A stretch of 64,000 nt of DNA from Mesorhizobium zhangyense (lineage in GTDB: Bacteria > Pseudomonadota > Alphaproteobacteria > Rhizobiales > Rhizobiaceae): the NCBI RefSeq assembly GCF_011045115.1, contig NZ_JAAKZG010000007.1, positions 124,001 through 188,000 of the forward strand, read 5' to 3'. Below, one piece after another: positions 34,514 through 42,369 of the stretch (position 1 is the stretch's first letter; every line of letters starts with the position of its first letter). Below the pieces are notes generated by a model. The model had not been told where the DNA came from and ran no database searches. It worked only from the letters and a program-made list of their open reading frames with translations. Made by a program: the position numbers and the translations under genes.

Positions 34514-35167
34514 ATGGCCGCAACCACGACCGGTTTGAAGCTTTACGGCATCGCGCGCTCGCGTGCGATGCGCAACCTTTGGCTGCTGGCTGAACTCGGC
34601 ATACCGTTCGAACATGTAAAAATCGTCCAGACCTACAACAAGACTTTGCCTGACGAAGTGACCTCCCGCGACACGGAATTCCTGGCGATCAATCCGAACG
34701 GCCGCATTCCCGCACTGATCGACGGTGATGTGACGATCTGGGAATCGATGGCGATAAATCTCTATCTCGGCCGCAAATACGGCGGACCGTTGGGGCCGGT
34801 CGATCTGGGCGAGGAGGGGCAGATGACCATGTGGTCATTCTGGGCAACCAACGAGTGCGAAGCCTACGCCATCACCGTTCACGAGAGCAGCATGGCGAAG
34901 AGTGAGGACTGGCAGCAAACGCCGAAGGCACAGGCTGCCGTCGAACATCTCGATGCGCCATTCTCGGTACTGGAAACAGCTTTGTCGAAAACCGGCTATC
35001 TCGTCGGGTCTCGCTTCACCGTGGCCGATGTCAATGTTGCCATGGTGATCTTTTATGCGCGCAACGCATCCGCGCTATTCGAGCGGTATCCGTCGGTCGC
35101 CAGATGGTATGCTGCGGTAACGGCGCGACCGCATTTTCAGTTGGTCATGAAAATGCGCGAGGGATAA
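34514..35167 (+). CDS. Glutathione S-transferase family protein
   Basis: 217-residue GST. The thioredoxin-like N-terminal domain (5-85) has the active-site region GIARSRAMRNLWLLAEL and the gamma-glutamyl-binding INPNGRIPALID and WESMAINLYL; the helical C-terminal domain has the N-capping SRFTVADVNVA. It would conjugate or remove glutathione from an electrophile. It is the last gene of the rightward arm. Confidence 0.9.
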   Translation: MAATTTGLKLYGIARSRAMRNLWLLAELGIPFEHVKIVQTYNKTLPDEVTSRDTEFLAINPNGRIPALIDGDVTIWESMAINLYLGRKYGGPLGPVDLGEEGQMTMWSFWATNECEAYAITVHESSMAKSEDWQQTPKAQAAVEHLDAPFSVLETALSKTGYLVGSRFTVADVNVAMVIFYARNASALFERYPSVARWYAAVTARPHFQLVMKMREG

Positions 35168-35567
35168 CGCAAGCGCCAGGCTAGAGGACCGAATGTGCAG
35201 TCAAAAATGATCAGCATTCAGGTCCACCGGTGAATCCATGCCAAAGTGCAACGTCTGCGCGTGAAGGGTAGGGCATCAGTCATCGTCGCGCAAATACGCA
35301 TTGATGACTTCTTTTACCGTCATCGACTATCAATGTCCTTCGATAGAACCTTCAATCCGCTGCAGAGCACGCTCGTTTGTCGCAATCGGTTTCATCTCGC
35401 CGCATACAGAAGTCGTATAAGATGCAAAGGAATGCGATTACGGCAGGCTGGGATTTTGGGCGTGCCTGGGAACCTGCCGCAGAGTGATAGCGAGTGGACG
35501 TCCCGCATCATTATGGTCGTCCATCGCGCATTGCTCGAAGCTCGGCTGGGGGACGTGATGGCCCGAC
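35168..35567. other. Non-coding seam with a repeat-like motif
   Basis: About 400 bp without a credible gene. Bases 35411-35436 (beginning AGTCGTATAAGATGCA) match most of a 28-bp stretch at 15180-15207, the other seam next to a truncated gene. No transposase or integrase fragment is recognisable. Confidence 0.4.
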
Positions 35568-35711
35568 TTAGGACAGATCCGAGAGCCCGTCCCGCAGCTC
35601 CGCAGCATGCGCGGTGGCCAGCGGAAAGGCGAAGCTCGCGGCAAGTGCCGAGGCAGAGATTAGGGCATCGCGACGGCTGAGCAGCAAGCTTGGGACGGAG
35701 GTGGGAGGCAT
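35568..35711 (-). pseudogene. Stump of a Tat-exported protein (signal peptide only)
   Basis: The frame encodes 47 residues: a short lead, twin arginines in LSRRDALISASALAA, a hydrophobic core ending ATAHAAE, then ten residues and a TAA stop. That is a complete Tat signal peptide with almost no mature protein, as expected for the 5' stump of a gene cut off by rearrangement. It starts 32 bases after the 57-residue gene in the same direction, so it was probably the last cistron of the WD40-like operon. What the intact protein was cannot be told. Confidence 0.6.
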
Positions 35712-35743
35712 GGAGGAGTTCATCCCAGTTACGGAGCCGAGCC

Positions 35744-35917
35744 CTAGTTGGTCTTCAACTGCCCAATGCGGTTTTCGGCGATCCAGCGCGCGGCAAGCAC
35801 CAAGGCCCCCATGCTGAAATCCTTGCCGTGCTTGGCCACCATCTCTTCCGACAGTTCGGCCAGCCTTTCGAAGAAGACGTCCTTGCTCTTCTCTTCGGGA
35901 GTAAGTTCGGTCTGCAT
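35744..35917 (-). CDS. 57-residue hypothetical protein
   Basis: Small protein starting MQTELTPEEKSKDVFFERLA and ending IGQLKTN. It is charged in its first half (likely an amphipathic helix) and more hydrophobic in GALVLAARWIAENRIG. AGGAGG lies seven bases before the ATG, one of the best ribosome sites in the window, and it follows the WD40-like gene by 32 bp. The family is not recognised. Its short length makes it easy to miss. Confidence 0.75.
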   Translation of the reverse strand: MQTELTPEEKSKDVFFERLAELSEEMVAKHGKDFSMGALVLAARWIAENRIGQLKTN

Positions 35918-35949
35918 TTCATCCTCCTGTTTGATGTGGCGTGCTTCCG

Positions 35950-37077
35950 CTATTTGAACATCTGCGTTGGAAAGGTGACGATCGCGGCGGTGCCGTCGAC
36001 AGTGCCCATCGCCAGATGATGCCCGTCGCCGGACCAGGCAAGTGCTGTCACCGCGCTGCCCAACGGCCTGACGAGAAGTTCATCACGCGTGCCGATCTGG
36101 GCGATGGTGATCTGGCCGTTGGCACAACCTGCGGCGACGAGTTTTTTCTCCGGATGCGCCGCTATCGTTTCGAGCAGCACGAGCCCGGCGCGACCCGTCT
36201 CCAGCGCGCCCGAAGTTTCTCCATCGAACGGCGGCGCCGCCATCGACCAGCCGGCGATGCGGAACGCGCCCGACGCAAACAGGGCACTAGCCGGTGAACT
36301 CCAGCACACGTTCCTTACTGGCGAAGGAAATCCCGCGACGATGCCGTTGCGGCCATCGACCAAGCCGACCAGAGAAAAGCCTCCTGTTTCGAGCCCGCAG
36401 GCCAGCCACGAGCCGTCGCTGCTCCAGCGGATCGAAACCGGGGGCACGGAAAGGGAGATGTGGCGCATCGGCGCGGCGTTGCCTTCGATCGACCAGATCG
36501 ACAGCCCATTACCGGAACCGCAGGCCAGATGCTGCCCCTCGGGCGAAAAGGAGAGTGTACCTGTGGGCGATGCCTCGCGCTGTTCGAGTTTCACGGCATC
36601 GTCGTGACCGCGCGACAGGTAGATATCGTGTCCATTGCTGACGGCTGTCATACCCGCGCCGGCGCTGTGGTCGATGGCCACGATCGGACCGTCGATCTTG
36701 AACAGGGTCTCCGCGATTTCGCCGCCGGCCGTCAGATGCAGCACTTCGCCTGCAGGCGTGCCAATCAGAAACCCTGAGTCCAGATAGGCAGTGAGCGGCA
36801 CATCGCCATCGGCCAGTGCTGCAGTAGCGACCAACGGCACCGGCGGCTTTTCGCGCGGGCGGATGGTCGTCTGGCCGAGATCGTTGCTCACCCTGATCCG
36901 CGATTCCGGCGGTTCCTGGTCTGCCACTGTGGCGATGGCGACGGTTCCGTCTACGCATGTGAAGGCAACAGTTGCGCCATCGGTGCTGAAGCACAGGTCG
37001 GAGACGGCCGATGAACGCCGCCAGCTTCGGGCCAGCAGATCGAACAAGGTCAGATTTTGCATCGCCTGCTGGTTCAT
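35950..37077 (-). CDS. WD40-like beta-propeller protein
   Basis: 375-residue protein of about seven degenerate propeller blades. Blade-like repeats include SDLCFSTDGATVAF (near 25), GTLSFSPEGQHLACGS (near 165), IRWSSDGSWLACGL (near 200), NVCWSSPASALFASGA, IAAHPEKKLVAAGC and ALAWSGDGHHLAMGT (near 355). There is no signal peptide, so it should act in the cytosol as a protein-binding scaffold. The start at 37077 has AAAGGG six bases upstream; an ATG six bases earlier abuts that site. It is the third gene of a leftward operon divergent from the diiron monooxygenase. I know of no described role for such a protein in these clusters. Confidence 0.78.
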   Translation of the reverse strand: MNQQAMQNLTLFDLLARSWRRSSAVSDLCFSTDGATVAFTCVDGTVAIATVADQEPPESRIRVSNDLGQTTIRPREKPPVPLVATAALADGDVPLTAYLDSGFLIGTPAGEVLHLTAGGEIAETLFKIDGPIVAIDHSAGAGMTAVSNGHDIYLSRGHDDAVKLEQREASPTGTLSFSPEGQHLACGSGNGLSIWSIEGNAAPMRHISLSVPPVSIRWSSDGSWLACGLETGGFSLVGLVDGRNGIVAGFPSPVRNVCWSSPASALFASGAFRIAGWSMAAPPFDGETSGALETGRAGLVLLETIAAHPEKKLVAAGCANGQITIAQIGTRDELLVRPLGSAVTALAWSGDGHHLAMGTVDGTAAIVTFPTQMFK

Positions 37078-37091
37078 GGCCATTCCCTTTG

Positions 37092-37406
37092 TCAGTCCGC
37101 CTCTGTCGCTGCGAGCCTGCGATCCACGTCCTCGACGTCGCTCTCGGCAGCAATGATGCGTTCCTCGCACGCCGCGCATTCCTGCATGATCGCCTCGGCG
37201 CTCTCTTGTGCCTCATGCAAATCCCGCACCAGTTGCTCGCTGGTACCGTTCTTGCCGATTTCAAGTTCCAGGCGCAGCACATCCATATCGATGCCGGCGC
37301 GCTTCTGGTTGAGCCGCAGCGCCTCGGCGGTGAGTGCGGAGACATTGGCGACGAGAGCCAGCCGGCGAACCAGCAGTGCTTCACGCGCGGCAGTTTTATC
37401 CTCCAT
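37092..37406 (-). CDS. 104-residue coiled-coil hypothetical protein
   Basis: Acidic, almost entirely helical protein with heptad-like spacing of Leu/Ile/Val through residues 10-100 (for example RLALVANVSALTAEALRLNQ), and no Pro. Two Cys (ECAAC) lie near residue 77. A coiled-coil adaptor or oligomerisation factor is the natural reading. AGGAGG precedes the ATG by six bases. It sits 14 bp before the WD40-like gene and 12 bp after the 157-residue gene, so the three products probably work together. Family not recognised. Confidence 0.7.
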   Translation of the reverse strand: MEDKTAAREALLVRRLALVANVSALTAEALRLNQKRAGIDMDVLRLELEIGKNGTSEQLVRDLHEAQESAEAIMQECAACEERIIAAESDVEDVDRRLAATEAD

Positions 37407-37418
37407 CTAGACCTCCTC

Positions 37419-37892
37419 TTACTTCTTCCCGGGCATCGGCCCGTCCGGCTTTTCGAAAGCCGTCAGCAGGCCGGGCAAGCCGTCAGCCTGCGACTGGAAC
37501 TGCTTTTCTGCCGTTTCGATGTGGCTCTTGAGCTGGTCCCAAATGTCGACGCGGATCATCGATGTGGTGTCGCCGGTGAGCCGCTCGATTTCGTCGACGC
37601 GGAACTGGCGCGACAGCGAAACGCCGGAAAACACGAAGTCGCGCAACAGGATCGCATGGCTCTCTATGAAAAGATGGATCATCGGATGCGTCTCGGCCGT
37701 GACGCCGCCGGCGGCCAGTTCGGCGCGGATGAAGTCCTGAAAGTGGCTTTGAAGGCGGTACTGACTCTCGCCCATGAAACGCATGACGAAGACCAGGTCG
37801 CGCGGCATCAGCCTGACAAGATCGCCGGTGACCCCATTGGCCTGATCCGACATGGGAGAGGGCGGCCCTCGGCTGTCCTTATTGTTCGGCAT
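37419..37892 (-). CDS. 157-residue helical hypothetical protein
   Basis: Protein with a short disordered start, then a predicted helical body from residue 22 (VTGDLVRLMPRDLVFVMRFM) with several His and Glu residues (SHFQDFIRAEL, HPMIHLFIESHAI) and a Pro-rich tail. Signal peptide and clear membrane segment are absent. It is the first gene of the WD40-like operon and faces the monooxygenase promoter region. The ribosome site is weak. The family is not recognised; the His/Glu pattern hints at a metal or helical-bundle protein but is not diagnostic. Confidence 0.7.
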   Translation of the reverse strand: MPNNKDSRGPPSPMSDQANGVTGDLVRLMPRDLVFVMRFMGESQYRLQSHFQDFIRAELAAGGVTAETHPMIHLFIESHAILLRDFVFSGVSLSRQFRVDEIERLTGDTTSMIRVDIWDQLKSHIETAEKQFQSQADGLPGLLTAFEKPDGPMPGKK

Positions 37893-38009
37893 GATTTCTC
37901 TTTCTTGCGCAGCGACGCCTCAGGGCTTCACCTTCAAATAGTAGAGAAACACGCTGAATTGAATATATGATTTATAATTTCAATTATATTGCACATGCTA
38001 ATTAATATA

Positions 38010-38021
38010 TCGCATATGCGA
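38010..38021. promoter_or_regulatory. 12-bp palindrome in the divergent intergenic region
   Basis: TCGCATATGCGA is perfectly self-complementary and lies in a very AT-rich stretch (37960-38100) between the WD40-like operon and the monooxygenase promoter. Further small dyads follow: TACA-AA-TGTA (38051-38060) and TAACGTTA (38064-38071). Positions 75-140 bp upstream of the sigma-54 promoter are where activator sites are expected. Confidence 0.4.
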
Positions 38022-38146
38022 AAAGGCTGTTTGCAGTTACAAGCGTAATATACAAATGTAAAATAACGTTACAGTTGACTGAATTATTGTTTGCAAAAAG
38101 AGTTGCGAATTCATCGCGGGTGTCGGGCTGCGGCGCGATTTGAAAC

Positions 38147-38162
38147 TGGCACGGCCTTTGCT
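38147..38162 (+). promoter_or_regulatory. Sigma-54 (-24/-12) promoter of the monooxygenase operon
   Basis: TGGCACGGCCTTTGCT matches the RpoN consensus, with the invariant GG at 38148-38149 and GC at 38160-38161 separated by exactly ten bases. Transcription should begin near 38173, which leaves an unusually long leader of about 285 nt before the prmA start. A matching sigma-54 activator gene (47530-49608) lies at the other end of the operon. Confidence 0.85.
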
Positions 38163-38184
38163 TCACCAATTTGCATAAGAAGCC

Positions 38185-38203
38185 CACCGCGTTTTACGCG
38201 GTG
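38185..38203 (+). other. Hairpin at the start of the prmA leader
   Basis: CACCGCG (38185-38191), loop TTTTA, CGCGGTG (38197-38203): a perfect 7-bp GC-rich stem about 12 bases into the predicted transcript. No T-run follows. It may protect the 5' end or regulate. A 36-codon open frame from 38221 in the leader is not supported well enough to call. Confidence 0.5.
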
Positions 38204-38457
38204 CCACAAGAACGAAGGAATGGAGGGAGCAGGGGTAAAGACTATCCGCTTCGATACGCCCGCAGCAATGTGCGGCGCCCGGCGGACCTCCTGCAAAACG
38301 CCTCGAATACCTTTGCCGCGATCCACTTGAATGGCCGGACGCAAGTCGTGCCTGAAGGCGCGATCCATTGTCATGCCGCTCGCACTTTCACTGGCGGTGC
38401 CGTGCACCGCTTCATGCCGGGGTCGACAGGCCCGCGGCTTAAACCTGGTGGAGGCTT

Positions 38458-40131
38458 ATGACTATGACGTCTCTGACGCTCAACAAGATTACCTCGCAGC
38501 GCGGAATATCCGTCGGCGAGGCAACCAAGAAGATTTCCGATCTCGGTTGGAACCCTTCTTACGTCCAGGAAGCGATGACGTTTCCGACGGACTACAAGAT
38601 CAACAAGACACCGCGCGACCCGATGAAGCAGGTTCTGCGGTCCTATTTCCCGATGCAGGAAGAAAAGGACAATCGCGTCTACGGCGCGCTCGATGCGGCG
38701 TTGCGCGGCGACATGTTCCGCAACGTGGAACCGCGCTGGGTCGAGTGGATGAAACTCTTCCTGGCCATCATTCCCTTCCCGGAAATTTCCGCGGCCCGCT
38801 CGATGGCGATGGTCGCGCGTATCGCACCCGGCGAAGAGCTGCGTACCGGCTTCACCATGCAGATGATCGACGAGTTCCGGCACTCGACGATCCAGATGAA
38901 TCTGAAGAAATGGTACATGGAGAACTACATCGATCCGGCCGGCTTCGACATCACCGAGGAAGCCTTCGGAAAATGCTACGCAACGACCATCGGCCGTCAG
39001 TTTGCCGAGGGGTTCATCACCGGCGACACCATGACCGCCGCCTGCATGTACCTGACCGTGGTGGCCGAGACGGCATTCACCAACACGCTGTTCGTCGCCA
39101 TGCCTTCGGAAGCCGCCCGCAACGGCGACTATGCGCTGCCGACGGTCTTCCTGTCGGTGCAGTCTGACGAAAGCCGGCATATCGGCAACGGCCACTCGCT
39201 GCTGATGGCTGCACTCAAGGAGCCGGAAAACCACCTGCTGCTCGAGCGCGACCTGCGTTACGCCTTCTGGCAGAACCACGCGATCGTCGATGCCGCCATC
39301 GGCACCTTCATCGAATACGGCACCACCAACCGCGACAAGAACAAGGAGTCTTACGCGGAGATGTGGCACCGTTGGATCTATGAGGACTACTACCGCACCT
39401 ACATGCTGCCGCTCGAGAAATACGGCATCAAGGTCCATCACGACGATGTCCAGGCTGCCTGGGAACGCATCACCAAGAAGAACTACGTCCACAAGGTCGG
39501 GCAGTTCTTCGCGGTCGGCTGGCCGGTCAATTTCTGGCGCATCGAAGCCCAGACCGACAAGGACTTCGAGTGGTTCGAGCACAAGTATCCGGGCTGGTAT
39601 GCCGAATTCGGCGATTTCTGGAAATGGTACGCCAAGCTCAGCCACAAGGGCGAGAAGGTGCTGCTGTTCAACAGCGACGTCGGCTACGTCTACCCGCACC
39701 GTTGCTGGTCCTGCCTCGTTCCCTGCCTGATTCGCGAGGACATGGTGGTCGGCGAGATCGACGGCCAGCTTCACACCTTCGCCCACGAACTCGACAAGTG
39801 GACCGCCACAGTGGCCTTCGCAGACGAGTATGAGGGCCGTCCGACGCCCGCGATGGGCCGCTTCAGCGGCAAGCGCGAGTGGGAGACGCTCTATGACGGC
39901 TGGGATCTGGCCGATGCGATCAAGGACCTGAACTTCGTCCGTTCCGACGGCAAGACGCTGGTTCCGCAGCCGCATCTGCGCTTCGACGACAAGGAGATGT
40001 GGACGCTCGACGACGTGCGCGGCAACACGCTCGGATCGCCGCTCAACGCGCTTCGCGCCATGTCGCCGGAGGACCGCGAGAAGCACCTGGCTGAATACCG
40101 GGCCGGCTTCACGATCAACCCCTGCAACTGA
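38458..40131 (+). CDS. prmA: Soluble diiron monooxygenase, hydroxylase large subunit
   Basis: 557-residue alpha subunit of a bacterial multicomponent monooxygenase, most like the propane 2-monooxygenase/Mim (group 5) enzymes that hydroxylate propane, acetone-type ketones or phenols. Predicted diiron ligands are E109, E139, H142 (EFRH), E204, E238 and H241 (ESRH). Their spacing (30, 3, 62, 34, 3) is identical to methane monooxygenase E114/E144/H147/E209/E243/H246, so the centre should be functional. GGAGG precedes the ATG. It is the first gene of an eight-gene operon behind the sigma-54 promoter. Confidence 0.95.
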   Translation: MTMTSLTLNKITSQRGISVGEATKKISDLGWNPSYVQEAMTFPTDYKINKTPRDPMKQVLRSYFPMQEEKDNRVYGALDAALRGDMFRNVEPRWVEWMKLFLAIIPFPEISAARSMAMVARIAPGEELRTGFTMQMIDEFRHSTIQMNLKKWYMENYIDPAGFDITEEAFGKCYATTIGRQFAEGFITGDTMTAACMYLTVVAETAFTNTLFVAMPSEAARNGDYALPTVFLSVQSDESRHIGNGHSLLMAALKEPENHLLLERDLRYAFWQNHAIVDAAIGTFIEYGTTNRDKNKESYAEMWHRWIYEDYYRTYMLPLEKYGIKVHHDDVQAAWERITKKNYVHKVGQFFAVGWPVNFWRIEAQTDKDFEWFEHKYPGWYAEFGDFWKWYAKLSHKGEKVLLFNSDVGYVYPHRCWSCLVPCLIREDMVVGEIDGQLHTFAHELDKWTATVAFADEYEGRPTPAMGRFSGKREWETLYDGWDLADAIKDLNFVRSDGKTLVPQPHLRFDDKEMWTLDDVRGNTLGSPLNALRAMSPEDREKHLAEYRAGFTINPCN

Positions 40132-40184
40132 TCAGACAGAAGGGGGCGGGCCTCACCACCCCCTTCCTTTCACTGGAGGTCCGT

Positions 40185-41246
40185 ATGTCGGAAACCCACA
40201 CGGTCAGGCTCAGCCCGGTCAACGTCGAATTCGACGTCGAGCATGGCGAAACGGTGCTCAACGCCGCGTTCCGCCAGGGCATCGCCCTGCCGCATGGCTG
40301 CAAGGAAGGGCAATGTTCGGCCTGCAAAAGCGTGTTGCTCGATGGTGAAGTCGACATGCTGAAATACTCTACCTTCGCGCTGAACGACATGGAGAAGGAG
40401 AGCGGGCACATACTCTTGTGCCGCTGCATCGCCTACTCCGACCTGGAAGTCGAGCTTCTCAACTATGACGAGGAGATCTTGGCGAAAGCGATCGCCGTGA
40501 AGACCTACAAGGGCCGGATTGCTCAGATCGAGCATCTCACCCACGACATTCGCGGCATCGAAATCGAACTCGGGTCCCCAATGAAGTTCTGGGCGGGGCA
40601 ATATGTCGACATCACGGTTACAACGCAAAAAGGGGAGACGATTACGCGCTCGTTCTCCATGGCAAATACGCCGGACCAAACCCAAAAACTTTCCTTCATC
40701 ATCAAAAAATACCCTGAGGGAAAATTCTCCGGCGAACTCGATTCAGGAGGAATCGATGCCGGCGCCGAAGTCACCGTCGTCGGACCCTACGGAACCTGCT
40801 TCCGCCGGGATGAACGGCAAGGACCTCTGATCCTGGTCGGTGCCGGATCCGGCATGTCGCCGATCTGGTCGATCCTCAACGACCATCTGAAAAGCGGCGA
40901 AAAGCGTCCCGTCTACTTCTTCTACGGCGCCCGGACCCGCAACGACCTGTTCTATCTCGACAGGATTGCCGAACTCGTCGGCCAGAATTCGGATGTCACC
41001 TTCATCCCCGTGCTGTCGCACGCGGCTGACGACGCCGAATGGCAAGGCGAGCGCGGTTTCGTCCACCAGAGCGTCGATGCCACGCTCAAGCAACTGGCGG
41101 TCGATGGGCAAGGTGATGTCCACGCCTGTGGTCCGCCTCCCATGATCGACGCGCTTCAGCCGGTCCTGTTCATGAACGGGTTTGAGACGGAGCGGATCTT
41201 CTTCGACAAGTTCACCACATCGGCAGGTGCAACGCCGGCTCATTGA
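40185..41246 (+). CDS. prmB: Monooxygenase reductase component
   Basis: 353-residue NADH-dependent electron donor to the diiron hydroxylase. It has an N-terminal plant-type [2Fe-2S] domain with C39, C44, C47 and C79 (CKEGQCSAC spacing), then an FAD domain with RSFSMAN, and an NAD domain with GAGSGMSPIWSIL and CGPPPMI. This is the standard MmoC/PrmB layout. It starts 53 bp after prmA with GGAGG upstream. Confidence 0.94.
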   Translation: MSETHTVRLSPVNVEFDVEHGETVLNAAFRQGIALPHGCKEGQCSACKSVLLDGEVDMLKYSTFALNDMEKESGHILLCRCIAYSDLEVELLNYDEEILAKAIAVKTYKGRIAQIEHLTHDIRGIEIELGSPMKFWAGQYVDITVTTQKGETITRSFSMANTPDQTQKLSFIIKKYPEGKFSGELDSGGIDAGAEVTVVGPYGTCFRRDERQGPLILVGAGSGMSPIWSILNDHLKSGEKRPVYFFYGARTRNDLFYLDRIAELVGQNSDVTFIPVLSHAADDAEWQGERGFVHQSVDATLKQLAVDGQGDVHACGPPPMIDALQPVLFMNGFETERIFFDKFTTSAGATPAH

Positions 41247-41294
41247 GGGCTGCCCGCGCAACCGCAACCAAACTGCAACAAGGGAGTGAAGACT

Positions 41295-42353
41295 ATGCCT
41301 GCAACCTCGAGTTCAGTCGGATCCGGAGCCGCCGGCGCGGCGATTTTCGCCGACTCCGACAGCCGGAAATACCGGTACTTCGATCCGAAAGGCCAGCGTG
41401 CCACGCATTATGAGGACATGACGGTCGATGTTCAGCCCGATCCGGAGCGTTATCTGATCCAGAACTGGATCATCTCCTTTGCTGACGGCAACGGCGCTTA
41501 TGTCAAACAAAACACCGCCGCTCAAAGCTCCGACTGGCACGCTTTCCGTGCGCCCGATCAGGAATGGGAACGCACGCACTATCAGCGCCAGTCGAAGATC
41601 GAGACGATGGTGCAGAGCGTCATCAACAACGCCCGCAAGTCGGGCACGCCGAAAACCTTCGACCAGGCCTGGGTCAAGATACTGCAGACGCAGCTCGGCG
41701 CCTGGAAACATGCGGAATTCGGGCTCGGCACTTCGTTGATGCAGGCGCAGCGCTACGGCTACACCCAGATGATCAACAACGCGACGCTGACCAATTCGTC
41801 CTACAAGCTGCGGCTTGCCCAGGACATCACGCTCTATCTTGCCGAGATCGGCATGGACCTGCCCGGCTGGGACGACGAACTTGGCAAGAAGGCCTGGCTC
41901 GAGGACAAGAACTGGCAGGGCACGCGCGAAGCCGTCGAAACCATCATGGGCGCGACCGACTATCTCGAGCAGTATTTCGCCATCAACATCGTCTTCGAAC
42001 CGCTGGTCGGCGAAGTGTTCCGCTCAGGCTTCCTGATGCAGATCGCAGCCGCCAACCATGACTTCATCACGCCGGCGGTGATTTCGGCAGCCGAAGCCGA
42101 CTACGAGCGCAACCTCGCCAACACGATCGACCTCATGCACATCCTCGCCAATGACGAGAAGCATGGCGCGGCCAACCGCAAGCTTTTCCAGGGCTGGGTC
42201 AAGAAGCATGGCGCGCTCGCCGACAAGGCAGCCACCGGCCTGCAGCCGATCTGGTCGATGCCGCATTCAAAGCCGGTTGCGTTCGCGGATGTCCGCGCCA
42301 AATCCGAGGAACGGATTGGCCAGATCCTCGGCGAACTCGGCCTCAAGCGCTGA
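41295..42353 (+). CDS. prmC: Monooxygenase hydroxylase small subunit
   Basis: 352-residue beta subunit of the diiron hydroxylase. It shares the ferritin-like helical fold with the alpha subunit but lacks the paired E-x-x-H ligands; the region LEQYFAINIVFEPLVGEVFR is typical. It stabilises the alpha dimer. The ATG at 41295 has GGGAG eight bases upstream; a GTG nine bases earlier overlaps that site and is less likely. Confidence 0.93.
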   Translation: MPATSSSVGSGAAGAAIFADSDSRKYRYFDPKGQRATHYEDMTVDVQPDPERYLIQNWIISFADGNGAYVKQNTAAQSSDWHAFRAPDQEWERTHYQRQSKIETMVQSVINNARKSGTPKTFDQAWVKILQTQLGAWKHAEFGLGTSLMQAQRYGYTQMINNATLTNSSYKLRLAQDITLYLAEIGMDLPGWDDELGKKAWLEDKNWQGTREAVETIMGATDYLEQYFAINIVFEPLVGEVFRSGFLMQIAAANHDFITPAVISAAEADYERNLANTIDLMHILANDEKHGAANRKLFQGWVKKHGALADKAATGLQPIWSMPHSKPVAFADVRAKSEERIGQILGELGLKR

Positions 42354-42369
42354 CACAGGAGAAATTGTC

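Noticed and set aside
38171-38461. Possible 96-codon gene in the prmA leader
   Set aside because: No ribosome site, no recognisable sequence, and it overlaps the prmA start in another frame. The hairpin and leader interpretation is simpler.
38371-40086. 571-codon minus-strand frame opposite prmA
   Set aside because: Antisense shadow; prmA has the full diiron ligand set and a good ribosome site, this frame has nothing.
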